Below are positions 27,128 through 37,010 of a stretch of 37,010 nucleotides of DNA, piece by piece. Under the pieces are notes generated by a model. The model was not told the origin of the DNA and made no database searches. It was given only the letters and a program-made list of their open reading frames with translations. Source of the DNA: Phallusia fumigata (Eukaryota > Chordata > Ascidiacea > Phlebobranchia > Ascidiidae); NCBI GenBank assembly GCA_008931825.1, contig QXVZ01026780.1, forward strand, positions 1 through 37,010, in the 5' to 3' direction. A program made the position numbers and the translations under genes. Positions within the stretch are counted from its first letter, which is position 1, and every line of letters begins with the position of its first letter.

Positions 27128-28640
27128 GGTCACTCTTTTTTCTAAACATCAAGAGCAAACGATGACACCCGGTTAAATATGTTTGTAAGTTGTAACGCTG
27201 CCCTACAGGCAAAGTGCAATTCCTTAGGTAAACACCACATGGGGACGCTCTAACACCAAACGGGAAGACAGCTGCTGCGTCTAGGGGCTGATCATACTTG
27301 ATCATTCCGACTTAATTAATAACTTAATCTTCGTGCCATTGTAACTAACGAAACTCCACTCTTGAAAAAACTGATACCGAACAGTGTGTTTTCTGTTAAG
27401 ACGCCCCTGAACTGCGATTGAACTGTCTACTGTTGTGCGCGTTTTGTCATATACCGCAGCAAGTATGCAAAAAACATTGCCCCACTCTCCTTGTTTATTT
27501 TTATGTTTAAAGCGGTAAAAATTTGGAATATATAAGTGCATTAAACGCTGAGAAACTACCGACTTATACCTAAAGTGGGCTGGCCTTCAGCTCAACCTGT
27601 CGCTATTTGATAGGTGGTATTTTTTTATCCTCGTCCGTCTTTCTGTTTTTGTGTAATTTGCGTAATAAAAAAAGTCTAGGGGCTGATAATTGTCTATCTG
27701 ACTTTGAGTCAGTTAAGCGTATGAGACTTGTATTAAGAAGAAGTACTCGCGAATAACAGCAGGTTACAAGTTAGCAACAGTCAACACGCGAAGCATAACT
27801 AGAACTCTCCCACTAACTGGGGTATTGCGGGTATGGGCAACGTGACCACTAGAGGCAGTATATATCTATCACAGTTGCTGTACCGAATGAGACACCGGCT
27901 ACAGTTCACGTATGTGCGGACTTGACGTAACGATCACAAAACCTATTGTGCAATGCACGGTTAAGCAGGTAATCGACTGTTTAGCAGTTTTAAGATCCTT
28001 CTTCGTGCCGCGTAAGACATCATTGGTTTACCATCAACACATATCGACCACCTGAGTTTTGTTCTGTGCCGCACAGCTTTGAAACCAACAAATGAGTAAT
28101 TTTTGTTACTTCTGCTTCACGATACAGAGTGTCCACAACAAAGCCTTTTTTAACTTTAGCGACAGGAATCCTGTAAAATGTGTAATTAATAACAACACGG
28201 TCATATTTTTTACATTCGCAGTTGAATAGGCAGGTGGTACCAATAATATCTAGTCAATCCGTAACCACTTTCGCTTTTGAGGCGAGATGTTTGTGCAAAA
28301 TATTGTTGAAGAATGCTGTTTTGTTTTTTACCGTCACCAGTTTAACTTCCCATCTCAATAGCAAAATTTTGCGGAAGGTTTTGTCCTTGCGTACAGCATA
28401 GCATTGCTACATTTTGATGTTAAATATGTTTGGTTCGATCGGGTAACAATTTTAATTTAAGTTGCCATGTAGACTGCGGATGTAATAATGGTATAACGTG
28501 ACCTGAACGTTGCAACATAATAGATATCAAAACGTATGTAAACACAAACCCATATCTAGCCGTGTCGCACGTCCTGTTGGTAACGTTTTTTTCATTTTTA
28601 CACAATTAAAAAGCAACTAAAATGTGGAACGCTTTGTTTA
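27128..28640 (-). repeat. Inverted copies of repeat units T, S and R
   Basis: In minus orientation, pieces of unit T (27,130-27,260; 27,690-27,760), S (about 27,930-28,300) and R (about 28,380-28,640) follow one another as at 11,142-13,085, with gaps. About 27,300-27,690 contains nothing recognised. Confidence 0.75.
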
Positions 28641-29235
28641 TCAGTATAATTCCCAGATAGAAAATGTATGATGGCTACAGCGTTTGTAGAAACGTAGCAA
28701 ATGTTTTTGCACGTAACTACTGCCTTGTATGTATAAGTGTGAATAAAAGCAGTTGTAGAAGATGAAGATACACACAAAACTTGACTTTTTTGATACAAGG
28801 GTAAACATAATTTGGTACGATAATTTAGCAGTTTGTAAACAAATTTCAGAAACACCGTTGAGATGACGCAAGTTGTGATGTTGCCCTGACTCGTTTTACA
28901 CAAAGTTATTTAGGCCAAGTGGTTTTTGATGCGTTTTGTCGACAATATATTCAAAACACCAAAAGCAAAACAGTTCGTCTAAATTACACTTGTAGGTGTG
29001 GTACTGTACCATTCGTAGTGCTACCAAACACTTGTTTCTTTTTTCGAACAAAGCATACTGTGCTGGCAATGCAGGCGTACATCAACCGGTTTACCATTAA
29101 AAACCCGATGGGTATTTTTAATTGGTCGCAAAACTTACCAGTAACGTGTAATCATGAATTTTGGATTTTAGGATTGGAATTGTGTCGTTTTCGTTGGTCT
29201 GAGTGAAACCTCTACGTCAGATCCCAGTATCAAAC
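28640..29235. repeat. Inverted repeat partner of 7,235-7,890
   Basis: High identity to 7,235-7,890 in opposite orientation, including the 95-codon open frame. Confidence 0.85.
28919..29206 (+). CDS. 95-codon repeat-borne open frame, second copy
   Basis: Counterpart of 7,251-7,538 with no ATG start and the same stop region. Eight replacement and six silent codon differences. Function unknown. Confidence 0.25.
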   Translation: MVFDAFCRQYIQNTKSKTVRLNYTCRCGTVPFVVLPNTCFFFRTKHTVLAMQAYINRFTIKNPMGIFNWSQNLPVTCNHEFWILGLELCRFRWSE

Positions 29236-29309
29236 ATATAGTTCTCAAGTCATAACCAAGTTTTGTCCTTATCTGTCACTAAAATTAAAAAAAGCTTTGG
29301 CGTGAACAC

Positions 29310-29690
29310 TCGTGAAGCACCAGTAACAAAAATTACCCATTTGTTGGTTTCAATGCTGTGCGGCACAGAACAAAACTCATATGTGTTGATGGTTAACCAA
29401 TGATGTCGCTGCACGAAGAAGGATCTTAAAACTGCTTAACAGTCGATTACCTGCTTAACCGCGCATTGCACAATAGGTTTTGTGATCGTTACGTCAAGTC
29501 CGCAGTGGTCCTTTACCCATAATGCCTCAGTCAATTGGAGTGTTCCAATTACGCTTCACGTGTTGCTTGTTGCCAATTTGTAACTGCTGCGTAATTCAAC
29601 ATACATTATTTCGGACATTTTTTGTCATCTGTCACAGTCGAGCACGACATTTACTGCCTCTAACATGGGAAGGAAAACCAAAGACCTCGA
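29310..29690 (+). repeat. Dispersed repeat unit S, copy 3 (partial)
   Basis: Matches 8,560-8,900 and 11,830-12,200, then breaks off into the alternating-repeat array. Confidence 0.8.
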
Positions 29691-29720
29691 CACACAGAGA
29701 CGGGGATGCGAATGTTTTTC

Positions 29721-29955
29721 GCACAATGTGCGCGAAATGTGCAGGAGGAAAAATGTGCGCGCGGATAATGTGCACATTGTGCGGAAAAATGTGCACACGT
29801 AAAAAGTGCACAATGTGCGCGAAATGTGCAGGAGGAAAAATGTGCGCGCGGATAATGTGCACATTGTGCGGGAAATGTGCAGAAGAAAAAATGTGCACGC
29901 GGTATATGTGCACAATGTGCGCGAAATGTGCAGATGGAAAAATGTGCGCATTGTG
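29721..29955. repeat. Array of alternating purine-pyrimidine repeats 1
   Basis: Tandem 'atgtgcgcgaaatgtgcag' and 'aaaatgtgcgcgcggataat' type units, period about 60 bases with inner sub-units. It produces open frames in several phases on both strands, rich in Cys/Met/Lys or His/Phe, which are artefacts of the repeat. Confidence 0.85.
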
Positions 29956-29959
29956 TACC

Positions 29960-30750
29960 TAGGTGTGTGACCAAGAGCTTCTATACTAAAAAGCGTCTCG
30001 CACGCCCCCGCAAACAAACATATCATTAAATATTTTTTGATCTACTGGGATTTAGGCGCTGAAAATTTACAACTACATTAAATTGGGACCAATACTTTAA
30101 AACTACAAATTTTTGTAGGTAAAGCCTTGAATTTCGGACATAATATTTGGGTGAAAGTACACACGTTACGGCACAAAAATTAAGAAAGCACATCTGTCAC
30201 ATAATTATATTTTTACAACTGCCACCATTGTTAGAATCCAAGCCGTATGGGCTAATCATAAGGTGATCAGGTGACCATATTCAAATTTTGTTTACAACGA
30301 TATTAATCGTAAATGTACCTCCTTTCAACTTTATCACCCCATTAGATACCCCAAAAGGCGATTGTTTTTCATGAACGGTCAATACTTTGTTCAGTAAAAT
30401 CGACCAAATATGATGAAACGCCAAACAATAATGCGCTTAAAATTATGAACGTTAAAACATACCGTTAAAAACGAGTAAAATCTCAGGGTCCGTAAGGCAA
30501 TTTTAGGGGGACCGCGAAGCGTCTTTGGTCTCACTTGGTCGATGTTATTTCGCGTGACTACAGATACATTACGGGTGTACGTTTTACATGCAGCATTGAT
30601 TGTGGCCTTTGTGACAATGCTTGCTTTGTGGATGCGATTGTGGCTTACACAAAGCGTTGCGGGTGTGGAGTTATGAAGTAAAAATTATTTGAGTTAAAGT
30701 GAACCGCGAGTCATCGAAAAAACTGCAGGGCGTCCGTTGTGCAAATAATT
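29960..30750. other. Unassigned spacer
   Basis: No gene recognised. Short segments such as 'agggggaccgcgaagcg' near 30,508 could be hAT interior sequence. Confidence 0.4.
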
Positions 30751-30752
30751 TA

Positions 30753-30772
30753 AAAAAGTTTGAGAACCACTG
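30753..30772 (+). mobile_element. hAT-like right terminus
   Basis: 'aaaaaagtttgagaaccactg' (as far as it extends) is a near-exact match to a common hAT inverted terminus. The left end of this element is not clear; the region from about 30,480 is the likely body. Confidence 0.55.
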
Positions 30773-31076
30773 GTGTAAAGGCAATAAAACAAGTTATTGT
30801 AGTATATTCACGTTTCTTCCTCATTAAAACTATACGGCAAATATCCACTCTACCCGAATTAATATTTCAATAAAGTCCCTGACGGTAATTGATTAAACCT
30901 CAATTTTTTAGGCTGTGATCAAACGGTACATTGGCGACATTGGCGATACCTTATTCTACAAAGAGCATGTCGTTTTTAATCAGCCCGGAATCGTCATTTT
31001 GTTATTGGGGGAACACCTGTTAATATTCACACTCGCCACACTCTTACACACATATACACACTCTTACACACGATAT

Positions 31077-31370
31077 AATGTGCACAAAATGTGTGCGCAC
31101 ATTTCGGTCCTTGTACATTTTCAAAGTAATGTGCACAAAATGTGTGCGCACATTTCGGTACTTGCACATTTACGACAAAATGTGCGCGCACATTCCGGTG
31201 CCTGCACATTTTTGACAAAATGTGTGCGCACATTTAGGTGCTTGCATATTTTCGATCTAATGTGCACAAAATGTGCACACAATGTGCGCGCACATTTCGG
31301 TGCTTGCACATTTTTGAAAAAATGTGCACAAAATGTGCGCGCACATTTTTACGCACAGTGTGCGAAAAAA
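31077..31370. repeat. Array of alternating purine-pyrimidine repeats 2
   Basis: Six or so units of roughly 40-60 bases, each with 'atgtgtgcgcacatttcggt' or 'atgtgcgcgcacattccggt' followed by 'cttgcacatttt'. The core TGTGCGCGCACA is a perfect palindrome of alternating purines and pyrimidines. Open frames across it are repeat artefacts. Confidence 0.85.
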
Positions 31371-31384
31371 TGTCACAACCCCTG

Positions 31385-32262
31385 TTGCTCGCGCGCGCGG
31401 TGCTATCGAGGTTCGCCCTTAGGAAACCGTTTAACTATTTCAAACAAATATCGCTTTGCACTTCGTAGGGAATACCAGTCGCATTTGTTTGTTGTTTTAT
31501 GATTTCTCGCCTTGACTCTCTTGTAATCTCTCGTGTTGATTGTATTAGAGAAGCACTGGTCGCAGCGCTCCCTTTTGCTATAAACGTTTGTGCAAAACTG
31601 ACTGCAGTCTGGAGAGAGCCTTAGCAGTGTAATTGCAATGTTATCCCATTGAGCCCTAACATAAATTGTAACGCAGAATCGGTTTAATTTGTGCTTGTGG
31701 GGGCCTTGCCTGATTAACTTCTAGTCATAAAGATCCATAAGCGAAAAAAAGACTCACGCGTAATCAACATAGAAGATTACGTATCAGTAGCTCTGTTATT
31801 TATGAGTACTTCTTCTTAATACAAGTCTCATACGTTTAACTGACCTTCCCTTTTGGTGTTAGAGCGCCCCCATGCGGTGTTTACCTGGGGAGTTGTACTT
31901 TACGTGTGGGGCAGCGTTACAACTTAGAAACCCGTTCAACCAGGCGTCCTTGCTTGCTTTTGATGTTTAAAAAAAAGGAGGGCCGGTTAAAAAATTAACC
32001 CTAAGAAAGCAACGTTTTAAAATATAAGTACTCCTGTTTTGTTGTGTACTGAATTTGTTTGACATAGGTCACAGAGCTTATGAAGCATAATATCACTTTA
32101 TACATCAAGTTGTTGATTCTCAGTCCAAAATACCCAGCAGGTTTTCACAACAGGCTATATTTGAAACAATGCAGCTGTCCAAAGTGAAATAAGCAAACAC
32201 AACAATAGCAACAAGTACAGCACACACTTAAAATGAAACAAATATTTGTAATTTGTGTTATA
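31385..32262 (+). repeat. Repeat units S (end) and T, further copy
   Basis: Matches 12,254-13,085 in the same orientation over about 0.85 kb, and abuts the right arm of the large inverted duplication exactly at its right end. Confidence 0.85.
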
Positions 32263-32306
32263 ACAAAAAAAAACTTGAACAAATCAAAGTAGTGGTAAAA
32301 TCGAAG

Positions 32307-32526
32307 CTAGTACCACACAGAAACTATAAATAAAAACATAAATTCCCCATCGTCATTAACATCATAAAACGGTCCTTTGACATTTATCCATTCCACAGGT
32401 CGTCGTTTAAATCGCATGGGGCGAGTTTTTTGCTTTTTATAACTCTTCTTGTGTTTGTTCAACAGAAGTTTTTCCGAGTTTGTCACAACCGATGTTGTTG
32501 GTATATGTACAGATGGCCAACTGTTT
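32307..32526 (-). CDS. Exon 13 of the right-arm paralogue (intact)
   Basis: Acceptor-like 'ggagaatag', then an open frame of about 73 codons to TAG: RNSWPSVHIPTTSVV, a Lys-rich NKHKKSYKKQK stretch and the tail GPFYDVNDDGEF ending VWY. The left arm has a one-base expansion here. How it joins exon 12, which has its own stop, is unknown, so this may be an alternative 3' exon. Confidence 0.35.
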
Positions 32527-32729
32527 CTATTCTCCAAAAACACAAAATTATGTCAAAAACTAGTTGTTTTAACTTAAGTGCACATTTAACTCACCAAGCT
32601 TAAGAAAAAGGCGGTCTTGCAAAGCTAAGCTTAAGTAAAAGGCGGTCTTGCAAAGAATTGTTTTCGCAACAAGTTAAATTTGGAGCTAAAAACTTTAAAA
32701 GTCACCACATTGTGACAAACCCACCATGT

Positions 32730-32824
32730 CTAGCTTGACAGTTTCTGCTGTTGGCCAATATTCAACCGTTCAATTGTGTCAGCGGAGATGCCAAACTTCG
32801 GAATTTCGTCTATTGTGTTTTGCA
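32730..32824 (-). CDS. Right-arm exon 12: C-terminal tail
   Basis: Same acceptor (TTTCAG) and length as 25,522-25,616, phase 1. Reads VQNTIDEIPKFGISADTIER, then LNIGQQQKLSS and stop. Confidence 0.5.
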
Positions 32825-33044
32825 CTGAAATACAAATAGTGGTTGAACATGTCACAGTTTTCTTTACAGCGTAACGTTTTTTTAATGCTGACATCCACAA
32901 AAAAATTTTATGGTGCATTTTCATAGCCCCACCATTATAATGAGTCTGCCGCCTGAATGCAGCCTCGTTGCATAACTTTTGTGGTATTTTTGTGGACATT
33001 TGTGGTAAATGGTGACTTTTAATTTGGTTCAACTAATCGAATTG

Positions 33045-33140
33045 CAGCAGGTAAGGGGAACACATTAGGTTCCAGACGGAACTTGAACCAATAACCCTCC
33101 GATCACAAGTGGTCGCTTCAAACAAACCACCTTTTTGGCA
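33045..33140 (-). mobile_element. tRNA-derived SINE fragment (right arm)
   Basis: Counterpart of 25,195-25,290 in the same intron. Confidence 0.5.
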
Positions 33141-33347
33141 AATGGTTTTGCGGTAGTCAGAAAGATTGTCAATTGATTAAATTAGTGCTGTAAAGTGAAC
33201 AAAATGAGATTCGTACTTTAAAACCGCGCTGAGAGCTTCAAATAGCTGCATGCAGACCACATGGGGCCTTCATTTGAGACAGTTATTTCAGAAAAAAGTG
33301 TTGACTCTTGCGAAAAAGGTTTAAAAATAAAAATATATATTTCCTAC

Positions 33348-33556
33348 CCTTGTTTAAACCAAGAAATGTTGTATATGTGTTCATCCCGTAACGGTTTCCA
33401 ACCAGCACAGTAAGCTTTTCATGAAGCTCGTTTGTATCGTTCAGGTTGAGTCGAAATTGGACTTCAACCCGATTTGTTAAATCCACTTCATAAATGGGCG
33501 GCGGCTTAACTTCAACTTCATCGCTCATCATTCCAATTTCGACTTTTTCAGTTGGT
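33348..33556 (-). CDS. Right-arm exon 11: second half of domain 2
   Basis: 209 bases like its left-arm partner, with the same splice sites and phases. SDEVEV, YEVDLTNRVEVQ and LTVLVGNR are kept. Confidence 0.55.
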
Positions 33557-33985
33557 CTGTAAAGCAGCAACATCCATTAGGATTCCTGAGACAGTCAGGT
33601 TTTAATCTAACCGAAACCGAATACCGTGTAACACTTTGACAGTTGGACATTGGCTGGTCGTGTATTTTATTTGTAAACCCAAGTCGCACCTATCCTAGTG
33701 TTAAAACACAGATGGTTAGCTTTTCCCACCAACGTCCCCTCCAAGTCATATTTCCCCACAATGCACCAACTCATTCTATTTGGAACCCCCATTCACACAA
33801 CGCCTTTTAATAAGGAGGTAGTTCCGGGCGTTCAACCTTGATCCACTAAATATGTCCTTTAATTTTTGCGTTTATAACGTTTTAACGTTGCGCAGTTGTC
33901 TCCGCCCTGGTGATTGTTTTAATTTTGTTGTATCGCTAAGGAAAGCCTCGGAAATGACTTTATTATCCACGACAATGTTACTTAC

Positions 33986-34135
33986 CTCATCCTAATGTTG
34001 CGGTTAAATAGGACGTGTCCATCGGCGGAGTTTAGGTCGACATTTTTCTCCAGCAAAAAGACAGATACTACTCTGGTTGTCTCGTTCGTGAGATGGGGCT
34101 TAAGAGTGACTGCCAACTTCATTTGTGAGGAATTT
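33986..34135 (-). CDS. Right-arm exon 10: first half of domain 2
   Basis: 150 bases, acceptor 'catttactgcag', donor GAG-GTAAGT, phase 2 at both ends. The silent-to-replacement ratio against 24,188-24,337 is 7 to 5. Confidence 0.55.
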
Positions 34136-34202
34136 CTGCAGTAAATGAGAAGCGTCGTTAGAGTAGACACGAAGTACACTGGAATCAATAACAGTTACTC
34201 AC

Positions 34203-34313
34203 TCCGAGAAATAAGACATCCTCTTGGTGTAGTGAATAAATTTGGGTCTGTGGCCAATGGAGTATCTCTAGAAGAACCCACGACGTATGCCCATCCCTTG
34301 CAAATCTTAAAGT
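34203..34313 (-). CDS. Right-arm candidate exon 9
   Basis: Acceptor 'ttttttgaacag', donor GGA-GTGAGT. The frame given by the donor-side match reads TLRFARDGHTSW... then EDVLFLG; another frame, FKICKGWAYVVG..., matches the left arm better for its first two thirds. See 24,010-24,120. Confidence 0.25.
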
Positions 34314-34936
34314 CTGTTCAAAAAAGAAAAACAAACTGTGTTTAATGCACATCGACCGACTACAAACAAAATAACGGGAGCCACTATCTCGTTTTGTTTT
34401 TATGCATATTTTGAGAAAAGCAAAGTAGAATAAAGATGTCGTAAAACACAAACCTTAGAAAATTGTTTTTCTTATCCCTTGTAGTCGTAAGTTTGCACAA
34501 AACCCAAAGTAATTTGTAACCTATATCGTTACACCCTAAATCTGCAATAAAACAGAGCTATTCATAAAATAAAATAACTAAGGCACGACATTGTAAGTTC
34601 GATACACACAGACAAATCAAAACACGGCTCCAAACTACACTTTGAAGTTGATTGGCAACATTTCTATGCACATGAGAAACAAAATTCAACGATTTTTGTA
34701 TGCGGAAACTCGCTGAATAAAACAAAAAATGTAAAATACACACAAAATTCATCGGAATGATAATGTTTCTTTAGGGTATATATGTTGCAGTTTTCATATT
34801 AGTAAGATAAAAAAAATGCAGGTTTAGACTACAAATACACATGTACAATTGTCCAAGTAATTTCAACATCCTTTTGTAAAAAATAAATGTGCTATTGTCA
34901 AAAACGGTAGGGACTAAAAAAGTATTTAAAACCCCT

Positions 34937-35135
34937 TTAGATCTTGATCATTCTTGTGATATAAAACGGCTGCTTCATCCTGACATGACCATTCATACAC
35001 ACTTTTATCCAAATCTGTCGGTGTTCGATGGGTTCTTGGTCTTTGCTCCAAATAATGGCGTCATACTTACCCATGGCAACTCCTTCTACTTCGTCACTCC
35101 AAATGTCCACGCTCAAGTCTTCCGAAAAGTGACGG
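34937..35135 (-). CDS. Right-arm exon 8: second half of domain 1 and stop
   Basis: Acceptor 'cttttgttgcag', phase 2, ends ITRMIKI and TAA. The reading frame stays open into the intron upstream and gives a false signal-peptide-like start (MHVFALVFCIFACLEI) that the left arm does not share. I therefore keep the splice-site start. Confidence 0.55.
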
Positions 35136-35608
35136 CTGCAACAAAAGCATGTGACATTATGGTCGCGTGCTATTTTTTGTAGGTCATTTAGAGGGTCCGA
35201 ATCGGCGGGGTAGCTAAAAACATAAGGGGCGCTTTGCCAGCCACCCCGGATTTCAAGACAGGCGAAGATGCAAAAGACCAAAGCAAAAACGTGCAAACCT
35301 AAGAAGAGACAAATAAGCGAACAGAACGGATTTATCTGTCAAACAAAATGCAAACACGCGAGAAGAGAAAACAAAAAAACGGGTAAATAAATGTTATTCG
35401 AAAAAGAATATGAAAACGTGAAGAAAGGAATCGCAGGTAAAAAAGCATCGTGCAATAAAATAACATGTAAAAAATCAAAATCGAAGTGGATATGCAGGTA
35501 GTGGAGAAGAAGGTATGGCAGGTAAGGTAGCACCATGCAATGAAGTAACAAAAAAAACCAAAACAAAATCGTGGATATGCAGTTAGTGGAGAACAGAAAT
35601 GCACTAAC

Positions 35609-35784
35609 CTCAGTTTGTATACGTCTTGCCGTGAAATGATGTTGGTTTTTAGGAGCTGTGTTGGTTTTGAGAAATCAGTGGCCAGGCCCAGGCCGAAAAC
35701 ACAAACCTCCACATATCGTGCCTCTTGTTTCAAACGGACGAACAAATACATTGCGCTTGTCCGCAAAACACCCTCCTTTTGGAT
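35609..35784 (-). CDS. Right-arm exon 7: first half of domain 1
   Basis: Acceptor 'attttatccag', donor GAG-GTTAGT (weaker than the left arm's GTAAGT), phase 0 in and 2 out. Reads IQKEGVLRTSAMYLFVRL and VEVCVFGLGLATDF. In-frame insertions of two codons each near the start and end. Confidence 0.5.
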
Positions 35785-36139
35785 CTGGATAAAATAAGAT
35801 TAGAATATTAGCTGAGAGTTTATGTTTTTTACCTGAGAGTTAATTTGTAGATCTTTAGGACTCTGTAGTTTTTATCTGTGCTGTGCGTTAGTGGTGCTGA
35901 TAAGACCAGTAATAGTGATAATGACTGGGATTTGCTATTTTGGCTTCTGCTTTACAGGTGTTGTAAGCAAAATTCGTTACTTTGCCTATTTCACGTGTTG
36001 GTTCCAATTTTGGCATTTTTGCCTTTCAAATTTAGGAGTAATTTTGTTTTGTTTTGTAGAAATTTTAACGCACAAAAATCACGTTTTGTGACTAACTTAC
36101 ACAAAAAATAACCAGGCATGCAAAAATTTAAAAAAACAC

Positions 36140-36268
36140 CTTGGACGTAAGGAATTTTTCCATTCTGGAACAATTGAGTGGACGTTCTGCGCTACATTTC
36201 TCTTCATCCGCTTTTTGACGGCGACTTTTCTTTTCTTCATGTGGAAAATTATCGAACGCCAGTGTCAT
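36140..36268 (-). CDS. Right-arm exon 6: charged linker
   Basis: Acceptor 'gttcttttag', donor AAG-GTGTTT, 43 codons, phase 0. Reads MTLAFDNFPHEEKKSRRQK and ends CSRMEKFLTSK. Confidence 0.5.
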
Positions 36269-36440
36269 CTAAAAGAACAGCAATCGTGTACAAACAACAA
36301 ATAGGGTGACTTCAAAAAATAACTCAATAACTTTGACCAAACGTCCAGTTGTCCAGTACACATTGTTCTAAAAGTCCTTTGGCGTTGCCGTAACCGTGAA
36401 AAGAGATTTAAACAAATGCTTCTGTTATTTCACTCACAGT

Positions 36441-36575
36441 GACCTCCAAGGATGGCAGTACGCCATGGTGCGTATTGTGCGTACCAATGAAATACCTTGC
36501 TGCGAAGGGCGTACCTACCATCGTACAGTACATTTTGATGATTTTGCTGCGTACCACACTGTCATCCTTGGAGCC
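36441..36575 (-). mobile_element. MITE-like element, right arm copy
   Basis: Terminal inverted repeats 'cctccaaggatggcagta' and 'ctgtcatccttggagcc', interior rich in GTACG. Same intron position as 21,752-21,885. Confidence 0.7.
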
Positions 36576-36727
36576 CTTTGTCTGATTCGTTTAAACACCA
36601 TTAGCAAAAACGTCAGTAACGGAAATGTGTGTCAGAAGTATCCCCGCTATTTTAATCATAGGCGCTCAAAGACGTATGTTATATTTACACATAAACAATA
36701 AAAAGACTTAATAAAAGAAGAAAATAC

Positions 36728-36796
36728 CTTGGTTGGTAAGAGTAGACAGTAGCAGATCAATAATATCACTACTTCGACGAAAAGTGATAAAGGTAC
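36728..36796 (-). CDS. Right-arm exon 5: transmembrane helix
   Basis: Acceptor 'ttttatgtag', donor AAG-GTATTT, 23 codons, phase 0: VPLSLFVEVVILLICYCLLL then PTK. Upstream ectodomain and signal-peptide exons would lie beyond the window. Confidence 0.5.
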
Positions 36797-37010
36797 CTAC
36801 ATAAAATTTAAAAAAGAAAAAAGTTCGCGCGCTTTAATATCCTACTGAATTATTTCACTCAAAATATGAGAAAAATAAATTTACACTGTAGACATCGAAC
36901 TGTGACAACCATTCGCCGAACACCCCTTGTCGGACGAAAAAAGGGCCAGAAAAACCATTTTGCTCCTCTTTTGGACCTATATGGATGCTGACAGCAAACT
37001 TTTATCTTAC

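Larger units (their letters stand above)
32262..37010 (-). repeat. Right arm of large inverted duplication
   Basis: Inverted counterpart of 20,337-26,050, running off the window end within the intron before the membrane exon. It lacks the extra SINE, MITE and membrane exon found in the left arm at about 20,650-21,530. Confidence 0.9.

Noticed and set aside
29522-29962. 146-codon open frame rich in MCAKCAGGKMC-type repeats
   Set aside because: It is unit S sequence followed by the alternating TGTGCG array. Long frames occur in several phases on both strands there, as expected from the repeat period, so it is not evidence of a zinc-binding protein.
30915-31502. 195-codon open frame, the longest in the window
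   Set aside because: Most of it translates the palindromic array at 31,077-31,370 and the rest is unit S. It has no splice context and low complexity.
34185-34451. 88-codon minus-strand open frame with hydrophobic start
   Set aside because: It spans the acceptor of candidate exon 9. Only the part after 34,313 matches the left arm as an exon, and the hydrophobic start is intron.
34937-35296. Apparent complete 119-residue secreted protein on the minus strand
   Set aside because: The start and signal-like part lie upstream of a clear splice acceptor at 35,136 and are not conserved in the left arm, whereas everything after the acceptor is. It is exon 8 with intron read-through.
1-37010. CRISPR arrays, prokaryotic operons, riboswitches or phage genes
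   Set aside because: Short tandem repeats lack spacer structure, coding segments are split by GT-AG introns, and no ribosome-binding-site pattern accompanies the open frames.

Overview
This is AT-rich animal nuclear DNA. It has no prokaryotic operon structure. Coding sequence appears as short exons with GT-AG introns of about 150-500 bases, tRNA-derived SINE fragments and short inverted-repeat elements are scattered through it, and long non-coding repeats recur in both orientations. Small introns, TGACGTCA-rich spacers and an acceptor-like site a few bases before a signal-peptide ATG would suit a tunicate such as Ciona, but that assignment is inference.

Layout. 1-17,000 is mostly repeats: direct duplications at 124-2,310, 2,436-3,105 and 3,936-4,889 (each of the last two interrupted by a single N), a long dispersed repeat family at about 6,320-13,090, an ACGT-rich 95-base tandem repeat at 13,651-14,060 and a GC-richer relic at 14,510-14,880. 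The only gene end I trust there is a cysteine-rich last exon on the minus strand (10,701-11,038), with AATAAA just after its stop.

17,336-26,014 (+) holds the main locus. A signal-peptide exon is followed by a short Cys-rich ectodomain exon set, a membrane-spanning exon, a charged juxtamembrane exon and a two-exon globular domain ending in a stop at 23,284 with AATAAA at 23,349. The ectodomain, membrane and juxtamembrane exons are tandemly repeated, and every cassette boundary is in phase 0, so alternatives can be exchanged without a frame change. A second, paralogous two-exon domain follows at 24,188-24,989, with a further exon to 25,616. The two domains share exon phase and an SDEVE motif and look faintly C2-like; I do not recognise the family with confidence.

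32,262-37,010 (-) is an inverted, tail-to-tail copy of 20,337-26,050. It carries the same exons with open frames and continues past the window end. It has one membrane exon where the homologous part of the left arm has two. In the second-domain exons about half or more of the codon differences between arms are synonymous, which supports real coding.

The spacer between the arms (26,050-32,262) contains a four-to-five exon relic resembling a TIMP/NTR-domain secreted protein (26,091-26,850). Its splice sites and phases are coherent but its frame carries stops. The rest of the spacer is further inverted and direct copies of the long repeat family and two arrays of alternating purine-pyrimidine TGTGCGCGCACA-type repeats.
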